A stretch of 64,000 nucleotides of DNA from Actinomadura nitritigenes (GCF_017573545.1 NZ_JAGEOK010000001.1:1-64000), one strand, 5' to 3'; numbered from the stretch's first letter, positions 40,419 to 49,331 are shown. Made by a program: numbers and translations. Notes: generated from the sequence alone by a model not told the origin.

Positions 40419-41807
40419 TCACGGGGACCGGCGCATGTCCTCCTCGACGCGTTCGGCGGCCTTGCGGGCGGCGATCAGCACCGGGTCCCAGACGGGCGAG
40501 AACGGCGGCGCGTAGCCGAGGTCCAGGCCGGTCATCTCCTCGACGGTCATCCGGTTCCACAGCGCGATGGCCAGGCCGTCGATCCGCTTGGCGGCGTTCG
40601 CCTCGCCGACGATCTGCCCGCCGAGCAGCCGGCCGGAGCGCCGCTCGGCGACCAGCTTGGTCTTCATCGCGGTGGCGCCCGGGTGGTAGCCGGCGCGGGT
40701 CGTGGACTCGACCACGACGCTCAGCGCGTCGAACCCGGCGGCGGCCGCCTCGCGCTCGTTCAGGCCGGTCCGCGCGACCTCGACGTGGCAGATCTTGGAG
40801 ACGGCGGTGCCGGCCACGCCGGGGAACGTGGCGTAGCCGCCGCCGAGGTTGACGCCCGCGACGCGGCCCTGCTTGTTGGCGTGCGTGCCGAGCGCGATCG
40901 CGACCGGCAGGCCGGAGACGAGGTGGCGGGTCTCGACGCAGTCGCCCGCCGCCCACACCCGCTCGGTCCGGGTCCGCATCCGCCGGTCGGTGACGATCCC
41001 GCCGGTCGGGCCCGTCTCGATCCCGGCGGCGCGGGCGAGGTCGCTGCCGGGGCGGACGCCCAGGCCGAGGATCACCAGGTCGGCGGGGAGCGTGCGGCCT
41101 CCGGCGCGGACCGCCGCCACCCGCCCGTCCGGGCCGGTGTCGAAGCCCTCGACCGGGTCGCCGAGGTGCAGGTCCACGCCGATGCCGCGGATCGCGTCCG
41201 CGACGAGCGCGCCCATGTCGGGGTCGAGCGTGCTCATGGGCTGCTCGGCGCCGTCCACGATCGCCACGTCCAGGCCGCGCATCACCATCGCCTCGGCCAT
41301 CTCCAGGCCGATGTAGCCGCCGCCCACGACGACGGCGCGGCGCGGCTTCTCGCGTTCCAGCACCCGGCGGATGGCGATCCCGTCGTCGAGGACCTGGACG
41401 CCGTGCACGCCCTCGGCGTCGGCGCCGGGGAGCTTCGGGCGGGTCGGCACCGCGCCCGTCGCGATCATGAGCTGGTCGTAGGGCTCCCAGGTCTCGCCGC
41501 CGCCGTCCGCGTCCCGGACGCGCACCCGCCCGCGCTCCAGGTCGATCTCCGTCGCCTCCGTGCACAGGCGCAGGTCGATGCCGCGGTCGCGGAACTCGGC
41601 GGGCGTCCGCGCGATCAGCGCGTCCGCGTCGTCGACCACGCCGCCGACGTAGTACGGGATGCCGCACGCCGAGTACGACGCGAAATGCCCGCGCTCGACG
41701 ACCGTGACGTCCAGCTCGCCGGGACCGCGCCGCCTGCGGGCCTGCGACGCGGCGCTCATCCCGGCCGCGTCGCCCCCGATGACGAGCAGCCGCTCGCGTC
41801 CTGCCAT
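40419..41807 (-). CDS. CoA-disulfide reductase-like FAD/NAD(P) oxidoreductase
   Basis: This 462-residue flavoprotein of the pyridine-nucleotide disulfide family has FAD motif LLVIGGDAAGMSAASQAR and NAD(P) motif AVVVGGGYIGLEMAEA. It has ADLVILGLGVRPG, VWAAGDC and the dimerisation domain. The single redox Cys in SYSACGIPYY is the mark of CoA-disulfide reductases, NADH oxidases and polysulfide reductases rather than CxxxxC enzymes. It probably keeps low-molecular-weight thiols reduced. No rhodanese domain is fused. ATG 41807 has GGGAGG ahead. Confidence 0.9.
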   Translation of the reverse strand: MAGRERLLVIGGDAAGMSAASQARRRRGPGELDVTVVERGHFASYSACGIPYYVGGVVDDADALIARTPAEFRDRGIDLRLCTEATEIDLERGRVRVRDADGGGETWEPYDQLMIATGAVPTRPKLPGADAEGVHGVQVLDDGIAIRRVLEREKPRRAVVVGGGYIGLEMAEAMVMRGLDVAIVDGAEQPMSTLDPDMGALVADAIRGIGVDLHLGDPVEGFDTGPDGRVAAVRAGGRTLPADLVILGLGVRPGSDLARAAGIETGPTGGIVTDRRMRTRTERVWAAGDCVETRHLVSGLPVAIALGTHANKQGRVAGVNLGGGYATFPGVAGTAVSKICHVEVARTGLNEREAAAAGFDALSVVVESTTRAGYHPGATAMKTKLVAERRSGRLLGGQIVGEANAAKRIDGLAIALWNRMTVEEMTGLDLGYAPPFSPVWDPVLIAARKAAERVEEDMRRSP

Positions 41808-41874
41808 GGGCACCTCCCGGAGATCACTCCCGAGCGTATCCGCGGCGCCGCGCCGGCCAGGTGCACGGGGCCGG

Positions 41875-42984
41875 TCAGACGCGGTAGACGCGGCGGGCGT
41901 TGCCGGACGCGACGAGCCCCGCGACCCGCTCGGCGTCGGCGGACGTCCAGGCGCCGTCCTCGACGCCGCTCGCGAGGAGCCCCGCGAGGCCGCGCCGGAA
42001 CAGCAGCGCGCCCAGGTGGTACAGCTCGGCCAGGCCGAACGCGTCGGAGGAGTACAGCACCTTCCCGAACGGGGCGAGCTCCAGCAGCTCCGCGATCAGC
42101 GCGGGCGCCCGGTGCCCGAGGTTGTGCGTGGCGAGCCCCACGTCCACGTACACGTTCGGGAGCACCTGCGCGAGGTATCCGGCCTGCCGGTGGAACGGGT
42201 AGTTGTGCAGCAGCAGCGCGGGCGCGCCCGCCGCGTCCATGGCCCGCAGCAGCGAGATGAGCAGCAGCGGGTCGCCGCGGCGCAGGTCGACGTCGGCGTC
42301 TCCGTACCCGACGTGGAACTGCACCGGCAGCCCGAGGTCGACCGCGCTCCAGACGAGGAAGCGGTGCAGGATGTCATCGCAGACCCGCAACTCCTCCTGG
42401 CGCAGCAGGATCCCGGCCGCGCCGGTGACCTCCGCCTCCGACGGCCGCACCCCCGACAGCTCCAGCCCGGCGCGGTACGCGGCGATCGACTTGGCGCCCG
42501 CCGCCTCGGACGCGCGGGCGGCGAGCCGGGCGCGGACCTCGTCGGCGAACCGGTGGGGGTCCACCCCGTCCGACAGGACCTGCTCGGCGACCGTCTCCAG
42601 CCGGACGATCTCGTGCGCCCGCGCCCCGGCGAGCCGCCCGAGGGCCGGCGGGTCCAGCAGGGCGCGCGGCGTGTAGCCGGTGTCCACGCAGAGGGCCTCC
42701 AGCCCGGCGGCGGCGAGGAACCGGCGGTTCACCTCGGCCGCGCCCAGCTCGGCGCGGCGGGCGAGGTAGGCGTCCGGCTCCGCGTGCGCGTCCAGGTCCA
42801 GCACGGGCGCGCACCAGCGCCGCAGCGCGAACCCGACCTGCGTGTCGAACATGCTCGTCCCGGGCGGCCCGCCCGACCCGGCCTCGGTGAGCATCGCCTC
42901 GAAGGCCGGGCGGTCGAGGTCGTCCTCGTACACGCCGTGGCAGTGGTGGTCGATCAGCGGCAGCGACTCCAGATATTCGAGCAC
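41875..42984 (-). CDS. Amidohydrolase, FluG N-domain type
   Basis: This 369-residue TIM-barrel metal hydrolase has the HxH motif in LIDHHCHGVY, a further metal ligand region VQFHVGYGD, HNYPFHRQ and the active-site Asp in VLYSSDAFG. It matches the amidohydrolase half of fungal FluG and plant NodGS-like fusions. Its neighbour, read divergently across 125 bases, encodes the glutamine synthetase half. The pair could release and re-amidate a gamma-glutamyl compound. GTG 42984 opens the conserved YLESLPLIDHHCH. Confidence 0.87.
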   Translation of the reverse strand: MLEYLESLPLIDHHCHGVYEDDLDRPAFEAMLTEAGSGGPPGTSMFDTQVGFALRRWCAPVLDLDAHAEPDAYLARRAELGAAEVNRRFLAAAGLEALCVDTGYTPRALLDPPALGRLAGARAHEIVRLETVAEQVLSDGVDPHRFADEVRARLAARASEAAGAKSIAAYRAGLELSGVRPSEAEVTGAAGILLRQEELRVCDDILHRFLVWSAVDLGLPVQFHVGYGDADVDLRRGDPLLLISLLRAMDAAGAPALLLHNYPFHRQAGYLAQVLPNVYVDVGLATHNLGHRAPALIAELLELAPFGKVLYSSDAFGLAELYHLGALLFRRGLAGLLASGVEDGAWTSADAERVAGLVASGNARRVYRV

Positions 42985-43109
42985 CCTCCCTACGTCCCCG
43001 GAAACGCGGCGGCGTCCCTGAAATCGGGGGGCGTTCTTCCTACGATGCCTCTGCGGGCACCCGCCCTGCGGGAAGGCCCGCGTCCGCCGCCATGACCGGG
43101 AGCCGCACC

Positions 43110-44522
43110 GTGGAACAGACCTTCGACACCGTCCTCGACGGGCAGGAGCGCGCCCGGCGGGGCGCGCGGGCGGCCGAGGCCGCCCGGCGGCTGGCCGGTG
43201 AGGACATCGCCGCCGTCGCGCTGACCTGGGTGGACGTCAGCGGGATCACGCGCACCAAGACCGTCCCGGTGGGGCGGCTGGAGCACGCGGCGACCTGGGG
43301 CGTCGGGATGTCGCCGGTGTTCGACGCGTTCCTGCTGGACGACTCGATCGTGTCCGGCCGGCACGTCGGCGGCCCGGTCGGCGACCTGCGGCTGCACCCC
43401 GACCTGGACCGGCTCGTCCCGCTGGCGGCGCTGCCGGGCTGGGCGCACGCACCCGCCGACCGGTACGGGCAGGACGGCGCCGTCCACCCGCTCGACGGCC
43501 GGGCGCTGCTGCGCCGCGAGACCGCCCGGCTCGCGGCCGGCGGCTGGACGGCCCGGACGGCGTTCGAGATCGAATGGGCGGTGTCGGCCACCCCGGAGGA
43601 GTTCACGCCCGCCTGCCACGGCCCCGCGTACGGGATGACCCGCGTCAGCGAGCTGGCCGGCTACCTGCGCGCGCTGCTCAACGCGCTGGACCGGACGGGC
43701 GTCTCGGTCGAGCAGCTGCACCCCGAGTACGCCGCCGGGCAGTACGAGGTGTCGGTGGCGGCGGAGGATCCGGTCGGCGCCGCCGACACCGCCGTCCTGG
43801 TCCGGGAGACGATCCGGGCGGTGACGCTGGAGCACGGCATGCACGCCTCGTTCTCCCCGAAGGTCGTGGCGGGCTCCGTCGGCAACGGCGCGCACGTCCA
43901 CCTGAGCCTCTGGCGGGAGGGCACCGGGGACGGCCCGGAGAACGCGATGGCGGGCGGTCCGGGCCCTTACGGGATGACGGACGCGGGGCAGGCGTTCGCG
44001 GCGGGGATCCTGGACCGGCTGCCCGCGCTGCTGGCGATCGGGGCGCCGTCGGTCGCCAGCTACCTGCGGCTCGTCCCGTCGCACTGGGCGGGCGCGTTCG
44101 CGTGCTGGGGGCTGGAGAACCGGGAGGCGGCGCTCCGGTTCGTCACCGGCGCGGAGGGCGAGCGGGACCGCGCGGCGAACCTGGAGATCAAGTGCTTCGA
44201 CGCCGCCGCGAACCCCTACCTCGCGCTCGCGGCGCTGCTGGCGGCCGGGCGGGCCGGGCTGGACGCCGGATCGGCGCTGCCCGACCCGGTCGAGGCCGAC
44301 CCGGCCGGGCTCTCCGACGAGGAGCGCGCCGCGCGCGGCCTGCGGCCGCTGCCGGCCTCGCTGGCGGAGGCGGTGGCGGTGTTCGAGGAGGACGCCGTGC
44401 TGCGGGACGCGCTCGGCGAGGCGGTGACCGACACCGTCGCGGCCGTCCGGCGCGGCGAGGTCGCGCTGTTCGACGGCGCGACGCCGGAGGAGATCGCGGC
44501 CGCGACCCGCTGGCGGCACTAG
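43110..44522 (+). CDS. Glutamine-synthetase-family ligase (FluG C-domain / gamma-glutamyl ligase type)
   Basis: This 470-residue GS-fold protein has the N-terminal beta-grasp (ALTWVDVSGITRTKTVPVG) and the catalytic motifs HPEYAAGQYE, GNGAHVHLSLW, LRLVPSHWAG and ENREAALRF. The adenylylation tyrosine context and typical GlnA N-terminus are absent. It therefore probably ligates glutamate or a carboxylate to another amine rather than ammonia alone. The amidohydrolase beside it supports a FluG-like pathway. GTG 43110 has GGGAG seven bases upstream and is preferred to ATG 43092, which lacks one. Confidence 0.88.
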   Translation: MEQTFDTVLDGQERARRGARAAEAARRLAGEDIAAVALTWVDVSGITRTKTVPVGRLEHAATWGVGMSPVFDAFLLDDSIVSGRHVGGPVGDLRLHPDLDRLVPLAALPGWAHAPADRYGQDGAVHPLDGRALLRRETARLAAGGWTARTAFEIEWAVSATPEEFTPACHGPAYGMTRVSELAGYLRALLNALDRTGVSVEQLHPEYAAGQYEVSVAAEDPVGAADTAVLVRETIRAVTLEHGMHASFSPKVVAGSVGNGAHVHLSLWREGTGDGPENAMAGGPGPYGMTDAGQAFAAGILDRLPALLAIGAPSVASYLRLVPSHWAGAFACWGLENREAALRFVTGAEGERDRAANLEIKCFDAAANPYLALAALLAAGRAGLDAGSALPDPVEADPAGLSDEERAARGLRPLPASLAEAVAVFEEDAVLRDALGEAVTDTVAAVRRGEVALFDGATPEEIAAATRWRH

Positions 44523-44594
44523 CGGCCGGGCTCGGGCGGCTCGGCGGTGCCGGCGCCGGGCGCGAACGGCTGGACGTAAGGGTTAAAATCAGGA

Positions 44595-44613
44595 TGCCAT
44601 TTACAGGATGGCA
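44595..44613 (+). promoter_or_regulatory. Inverted repeat before the CGNR gene
   Basis: TGCCAT at 44595-44600 and ATGGCA at 44608-44613 form a 6-bp inverted repeat with a 7-base spacer, in an AT-rich island (GGGTTAAAATC) 21 bases before the ATG. It could be an operator for autoregulation. It is short, so chance is possible. Confidence 0.35.
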
Positions 44614-44633
44614 GGGGAGCGGGAGTCGGGGCA

Positions 44634-45167
44634 ATGCGGATCACCGGGTACAAGAGCCACGGGGTGGCGGCGGCCGTCGCCCTGGTCAACGCCGTGACCG
44701 GCGCCGGCGGCGACGACTCCGCGGACGCGCTGCGCGAGCTGCTGCGCGCGAACGGGTTCTTCTGGCACGAGTTCGACCCGGCCGACGCCGGGGAGTTCCG
44801 CCGGTGGGGGCGGACGCTGCGCCGGTTCTTCGACGCCGCCGACCTCGACGAGGCGATGCGGCTGCTGAACGGGCTGATGCTGGAGCTGCCGCTGCATCCG
44901 CACCTCGCCGAGCACGACCCGCACGGCGTGCACATGCACTACGCGCCGCCCTCGTCCCGGCTGCCGGACCGGTTCCGCGCGACGACGCTGATGCATCTCG
45001 CGGAGCTGGTCGTCGAGCACGGCATCGACCGGACGGGCGTCTGCGACGCCGAGGGCTGCGACCGCGTGTACGCCGACACGTCGCGGGCGGGGCGGCGCCG
45101 GTTCTGCTCGGAGTCGTGCGCGAACCGGACGAACGTCGCGGCGTTCCGGGCCCGCCGCCGCGGCTGA
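44634..45167 (+). CDS. CGNR zinc-finger (ABATE-type) transcription regulator
   Basis: This 177-residue protein has an N-terminal ABATE-like helical domain and a C-terminal CGNR zinc finger with Cys137, Cys142, Cys158 and Cys162 in CDAEGCDRVY and CSESCANR. The motif reads CANR rather than CGNR. It ends in FRARRRG. Such proteins are stress-linked putative regulators of actinobacteria. It lies in a region of small single-gene units, and its target is unknown. Confidence 0.88.
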   Translation: MRITGYKSHGVAAAVALVNAVTGAGGDDSADALRELLRANGFFWHEFDPADAGEFRRWGRTLRRFFDAADLDEAMRLLNGLMLELPLHPHLAEHDPHGVHMHYAPPSSRLPDRFRATTLMHLAELVVEHGIDRTGVCDAEGCDRVYADTSRAGRRRFCSESCANRTNVAAFRARRRG

Positions 45168-45294
45168 CCGCGCCCCGCCGCCGCGACCGGCCGGAGCGCT
45201 CATCACGCCCGATCATGGGATTTGCCGGGAATTTGCCCGGCGCCGGGAAGGAAGCGGATCGGCTTCCCTTTGAGTATCGAGTGTCCGAAAGGGC

Positions 45295-46680
45295 ATGCCG
45301 ACCCACGTACCGATGATCCCGACCCACCGTGCAGAGATGCCCATCGCGTTCTTCCGCCGTCCCGGCTTCCTCGACCGTCCCGGTCTCCGCGACCGCTCCG
45401 GCCGCGCCGTCCGCTCGCCCATCCAGGTGGCGACGGAGGCCCCGTCGTCGGTGTACCGGATCGCGCGGCTGACGCTCACCGCCGTCGCCGCGTTCCTGAT
45501 CGCCCGGTACGTGCTGCCGAGCACCGGCCAGCCGCCGCTGCTCGCGCCGCTGACCGCGCTGCTGGTCGTCCAGCACTCCGTCTACGAGACGATCAAGCAC
45601 AGCCTGCTGCGGGTGGGCGCGGTCACCTCCGGGGTGATGATCGCGGTCCTGTTCGCCAACGGGGTCGGATTCTCCTGGTGGAGTCTCGGCCTGTCGATCC
45701 TCGCGGCGCTGGTCATCGGGTACGTGCTGCGGCTCGGCGACCAGATGCTGGAGGTGCCGATCAGCGCGATGCTGATCTTCGCGCTGGGCGCGTCCAGCGG
45801 GGCGGGCGCGCTCGACCGGATCCTGGAGACGCTGGTCGGCGCCGCCACCGGGCTGGTCGCCACGTTCCTCGTGCCCTCGGTGCGGGTGCGGCCCGCGGAG
45901 GAGGCCGTCCAGGACGTCGCCGAGCAGCTCCGGGAGCTGATCCAGAAGATCGCCGACGGGCTGCAGGGCGACCGCACCGAGGGCGAGGCGGCCCGGTGGC
46001 AGGAGGAGGCGGAGCGGTTCGCCCGCGACATCGGCCGCACCGACCAGGACCTGCGGGACGCGGAGGAGAGCGTCCGGCTCAACCCCCGCACCCAGGCGCG
46101 GCGGCTGGTCGACGCGGGCGTCGCGCTGCGCAACGCCGTCGAGACGATGGAGCACTTCACACTGTCGCTGCGCGGGCTGACCCGGTCGCTGGCCGACGAC
46201 GAGCGGCTCGGCCCGCGCGGCCGGCTGCTGACCGATCCGACGCTGCGCCGCCAGCTCGGCGACGCGCTGGCGGGGATCGCCGCGAGCGTCGCCGCCTACG
46301 GCCGGCTGGCCCGCTCGGACCTGGCCACCGACGCCCGCCCGTACCTGGCGGAGAACGAGCTGGAGGTGCGGGTGGACATCGCCCGCGAGCGGCGCTCCCG
46401 GCTCACCCGCAGCCTGCACGAGCGGGCCGCGGCGGGCGACCTGTGGCCGCTGTACGGCGAGGTGTCCATGGACATCGACCGGCTGATCGAGAACCTGCGC
46501 GTCGAGCACCGCGCCCGCGCCCGCGAGCACTGGCGGCGGCACCGGGGCCCGACCCGGCACCTGCCGGAGCGGCCGGTCCGGGTCGTCCAGCAGGCGGGGC
46601 ACCAGCTGCGCCGCGCCGCCGCGTCCGCCGCCGCCGCGGCCGAACGGACCGCCCGCGACTCCGACGACTTCTACCGCTGA
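45295..46680 (+). CDS. FUSC / aromatic-acid-exporter-like membrane protein
   Basis: In this 461-residue protein the first third has about five transmembrane segments (LTLTAVAAFLIARYVL, LLAPLTALLVVQ, SLGLSILAALVIGYVL, ISAMLIFALGAS, LETLVGAATGLVATFLV). A long cytosolic helical, coiled-coil-prone region follows. The layout matches actinobacterial FUSC-family half-transporters (AaeB/ArAE type). It is probably an efflux component for acidic aromatic compounds, not proven here. ATG 45295 is the first start. ATG 45313 or 45337 is also plausible, the latter with CAGAG before it. Confidence 0.82.
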   Translation: MPTHVPMIPTHRAEMPIAFFRRPGFLDRPGLRDRSGRAVRSPIQVATEAPSSVYRIARLTLTAVAAFLIARYVLPSTGQPPLLAPLTALLVVQHSVYETIKHSLLRVGAVTSGVMIAVLFANGVGFSWWSLGLSILAALVIGYVLRLGDQMLEVPISAMLIFALGASSGAGALDRILETLVGAATGLVATFLVPSVRVRPAEEAVQDVAEQLRELIQKIADGLQGDRTEGEAARWQEEAERFARDIGRTDQDLRDAEESVRLNPRTQARRLVDAGVALRNAVETMEHFTLSLRGLTRSLADDERLGPRGRLLTDPTLRRQLGDALAGIAASVAAYGRLARSDLATDARPYLAENELEVRVDIARERRSRLTRSLHERAAAGDLWPLYGEVSMDIDRLIENLRVEHRARAREHWRRHRGPTRHLPERPVRVVQQAGHQLRRAAASAAAAAERTARDSDDFYR

Positions 46681-46716
46681 GTCCGGTGAGGCGCCGGTCC
46701 GGCTAGTTTGGGGATC

Positions 46717-47289
46717 ATGGCGACGTTCCGGATGCTGATGATCTGCGGGAGCCTGCGCAAGGGCTCGACGAACGAGGCGGCCTTGCGCACCGCGCTGGCC
46801 GTGGCCCCGCCCTCGCTGGACGGGACGATGTACACAGGGATGGGCGATCTCCCCCACTTCAACCCGGACGACGACCGGGAGCCGCTGCACCCGGCCGTGG
46901 CGGGCCTGCGCGCCGCGATCGGCGCGGCGGACGCCCTGCTGCTGTGCACGCCCGAGTACGCGGGCGCGCTGCCCGGCTCGTTCAAGAACCTGCTGGACTG
47001 GACGATCGGCGGCGGCGAGGTGTACGGCAAGCCGGTCGCGTGGATGAACGTCGCCTCGCCCGCCGCCCCGGCCGGGGGCGAGGACGCGCACGCCTCGCTG
47101 CGCAAGGTGCTCGGCTACGCGGGCGCCGAGATCGTCGAGACCGCCTGCGCCCGCGTCCCGGTCACGCGCCCGGACGTGGGCGAGGACGGCCTCGTCCGCG
47201 CCGAGGCCCTACGCGACCAGATCGCCGGGGCGCTCGGCGCGCTCGCCGCCCACCTCGCCGCCTCGCGTCCGCGGGCGGAGGGCCAGTAG
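46717..47289 (+). CDS. NAD(P)H-dependent FMN reductase
   Basis: This 190-residue flavodoxin-like protein has MLMICGSLRKGSTNEAALRT (FMN phosphate loop), ALLLCTPEYAGALPGSFKNL and LLDWTIGGG, as in the NADPH-dependent FMN/azo/chromate reductase family. It reduces flavin or quinone-type substrates with NAD(P)H. ATG 46717 is preferred to a TTG three codons upstream. Its last 81 bases overlap the convergent MFS gene. Confidence 0.9.
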   Translation: MATFRMLMICGSLRKGSTNEAALRTALAVAPPSLDGTMYTGMGDLPHFNPDDDREPLHPAVAGLRAAIGAADALLLCTPEYAGALPGSFKNLLDWTIGGGEVYGKPVAWMNVASPAAPAGGEDAHASLRKVLGYAGAEIVETACARVPVTRPDVGEDGLVRAEALRDQIAGALGALAAHLAASRPRAEGQ

Positions 47290-48594
47290 CAGCGCGGGCA
47301 GGGCGCCGAGAACGGCGATGCACGCCGCGGTGACGAGCATCGCGCCCAGCCCGCCCAGGCGGTACGGGACGCCGAGCACGGCGACGCCCGCGGCGATCCC
47401 GGCCTGCTTGGCGGTGCTGGTGATGCCGCCCGCGACGCCCGCGCGTCCGGGCGGCGCCGCCGCGAGCGCGACCTGGCTGGAGACCAGGTTCCCGATGCCG
47501 CCGAGGCCGCCCACGACGAATCCGGGCACCAGCGCCGGCCACGAGCGGGCGGGGTAGGCGGCCAGGAGCAGCAGCGAGGACACCGCGATCAGCAGCGGGC
47601 CGAGCGCGACGAGGACGGCCGGCGGGAACCGGTGCGAGACGCGGGCGAGCAGCAGCGGCGTCGCGAGGGCGGGGAGGCTGTAGGTGAGGAACCACGTCCC
47701 GGCCCGCGCCGGCGAGGTGCTCATCTCGCCCTGCGCGTAGAGCGAGAAGTAGCCGAGGGCGGCGGCTCCGGCCGCGTGGTAGGCGAACGCGGCCGCCGCG
47801 TTGGCCGCGTAGAGCCGGTCGCGCAGCAGCGACAGGTCGATCATCGGCTCGGGGACGCGCCGCACCGCGAGCACGGCGGCCCCCGCGGCGGCCGCCCCCA
47901 GCGGGAGCAGCACGCCGGGGGCGTCCCAGCCGAGGCGGGGTCCCTCGATCAGCGCCCACATCGGGCCGCCGAGCGCGGTGGTGAGGCAGGCCGCCGCCAC
48001 CGCGTCGAACGGGCGGGGCCGGGGGTCGCGGGACTCGCGGACCGCCGGCAGGGCGACGGCGAGCGCCGCGAGCCCGACCGGCACGTTCAGCAGGAAGATC
48101 GCCCGCCAGCCGAACAGCCCGGTGAGGACGCCGCCGGCGAGCGGGCCGGTGGCGATGGCGGCGCCGGACGCGGCGGCGAACACGCCGAGCGCCCGGTTGC
48201 GCGCGCGTCCCGCCGGGTAGGCGGCGGCCAGCAGCGGCGAGGCGGTCCCGTACAGCACGGCCGCGCCGCACCCCTGGACGGCCCGCAGCGCGGCCAGCGC
48301 CCCCGCGGTCGGCGCGAGCGCGCAGGCCAGGGACGCGGCCGTGAACGCGGCGAGGCCGGCCAGGAACGTCCGGCGGCGTCCGAACCGGTCCGCCAGCGCG
48401 CCTGCGGGCAGCAGCAGGACGGCGAGCGCGACGGCGTAGGCGTCGATGGCCCACTGCACTCCGCTGAGCCCCGCGTCCAGGCGCCGCCGCAGGTCGGGCA
48501 GCGCGACGTTGACCCCGACGAGGTCGAGGACGAGCAGGTAGCCGGCCGCCGAGGCGACGGCCGTGGTCCACCCCGGGCGGTGCGCGACGCGCAT
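47209..48594 (-). CDS. MFS drug transporter (DHA2-like)
   Basis: This 461-residue protein has 12-14 hydrophobic segments. It has the MFS loop motif GALADRFGRRRTFL, an antiporter-type motif C region (AIATGPLAGGVLTG) and the N-terminal VGVNVALPDLRRRL seen in the 14-TM drug:H+ antiporters. It is likely an efflux pump. It is divergent from a tetR gene with a long palindromic operator between them, the classical repressor-pump pair. ATG 48594 has AAGGAGG upstream. Confidence 0.9.
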   Translation of the reverse strand: MRVAHRPGWTTAVASAAGYLLVLDLVGVNVALPDLRRRLDAGLSGVQWAIDAYAVALAVLLLPAGALADRFGRRRTFLAGLAAFTAASLACALAPTAGALAALRAVQGCGAAVLYGTASPLLAAAYPAGRARNRALGVFAAASGAAIATGPLAGGVLTGLFGWRAIFLLNVPVGLAALAVALPAVRESRDPRPRPFDAVAAACLTTALGGPMWALIEGPRLGWDAPGVLLPLGAAAAGAAVLAVRRVPEPMIDLSLLRDRLYAANAAAAFAYHAAGAAALGYFSLYAQGEMSTSPARAGTWFLTYSLPALATPLLLARVSHRFPPAVLVALGPLLIAVSSLLLLAAYPARSWPALVPGFVVGGLGGIGNLVSSQVALAAAPPGRAGVAGGITSTAKQAGIAAGVAVLGVPYRLGGLGAMLVTAACIAVLGALPALLLALRPRTRGGEVGGERAERPGDLVA

Positions 48595-48601
48595 GGCGCC
48601 T

Positions 48602-48639
48602 CCTTAATATACAGCGTAGATATACGGCGTATATTAAGG
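48602..48639. promoter_or_regulatory. TetR operator between the MFS pump and tetR genes
   Basis: CCTTAATATAC and its exact complement GTATATTAAGG form an 11-bp inverted repeat with a 16-base spacer. Inside, TATACGGCGTATA is a full palindrome and TATACAGCGTAGA a near copy. Two TetR dimers could bind side by side and shut off both divergent promoters. Confidence 0.8.
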
Positions 48640-48654
48640 GCTAGACTGCGATCC

Positions 48655-49221
48655 GTGAAGACCCCGGCCCAGCGCGGGCGCGGCACCCGCGGCCTCACCA
48701 GGGACGAGGTGCTCGACGCCACCGTCGACCTCGCCGAGGAGCGCGGCCTCGACGCGGTGAGCATGCGCGCCGTCGCCGACCGGCTCGGCGTCACCCCGAT
48801 GGCCCTGTACCGCTACGTCGGCGACAAGCAGGGGCTGCTCGACGGGCTCGTCGAGCGCCTGCTGCGCGACATGCCGGACGACGACCCCGCGCTCCCCTGG
48901 CGCGACCGGCTGCGCGCGTTCGGGTCCGGCATCCGCGCGATCGCGCGCCGGCACCCCGACCTGTTCATGCTGCTGCTCACCCGGCCGACCGTCACCGAGG
49001 AGTCGCGCCGCCCGCGCAACGCGATCCAGGCGATGCTGCGCGACGCCGGAGTGCCGGAGGACGTCGTCCGCCCGCTGCAGCGGCTGCTCGACACGGTCGG
49101 CATGGGGCTGGCCGCCTCGGAGGCGAGCGGCCGGTTCACCGGCGACCCGGAGGGCGTCGAAGAGGTGTACGACCTGGCGGAGGAGATCTTCATCGCCGCC
49201 ATCGAGCGGTACTCCTCGTAA
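48655..49221 (+). CDS. TetR-family repressor of the MFS pump
   Basis: This 188-residue protein has HTH LTRDEVLDATVDLAEERGLD followed by MRAVADRLGVTPMALYRYVG. It has a C-terminal ligand domain of TetR_C type (ARRHPDLFMLLLTRPTV). It is divergent from the drug pump and probably represses it until a drug binds. GTG 48655 lies 16 bases after the operator end, so the message has a very short leader. Confidence 0.9.
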   Translation: MKTPAQRGRGTRGLTRDEVLDATVDLAEERGLDAVSMRAVADRLGVTPMALYRYVGDKQGLLDGLVERLLRDMPDDDPALPWRDRLRAFGSGIRAIARRHPDLFMLLLTRPTVTEESRRPRNAIQAMLRDAGVPEDVVRPLQRLLDTVGMGLAASEASGRFTGDPEGVEEVYDLAEEIFIAAIERYSS

Positions 49222-49275
49222 GCGCACCGCCCCCAAGCGCACCGCTCTCCAACGCACCGCTCTCGAGCGCTCTCC
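49220..49275 (+). repeat. Short tandem repeat directly after the tetR stop
   Basis: Three copies of an approximately 15-base unit (AAGCGCACCGCTCTCC and variants) plus a partial fourth begin at the stop codon. They are non-coding in any sensible frame and resemble local slippage duplications. A similar cluster follows the hemerythrin gene. Confidence 0.65.
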
Positions 49276-49286
49276 AAAAATAGGGC

Positions 49287-49321
49287 GACCGGTCTATTGA
49301 ATCGTTAGACCGGTCGGTCTA
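49287..49321 (+). promoter_or_regulatory. TetR/LmrA-type operator before the second tetR gene
   Basis: GACCGGTCTA and its exact complement TAGACCGGTC are separated by 9 bases. The second arm extends into TAGACCGGTCGGTCTA, a 7-2-7 palindrome of the form seen before LmrA/QacR-like regulators. It ends 10 bases before the ATG, fitting autorepression. Confidence 0.75.
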
Positions 49322-49331
49322 GAGTGGCGGC

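Noticed and set aside
36771..42260. Very long open frames antisense to the DUF4132 and flavoprotein genes, and similar ones at 54615-58997
   Set aside because: High GC makes antisense frames open. Their sequences are Arg/Gly/Val-rich without domains, while the opposite strands carry clear families.
45168..45294. Small inverted and direct repeats before the FUSC-like gene
   Set aside because: The repeats are 5-7 bases long and imperfect, so they are not distinguishable from chance in GC-rich sequence.
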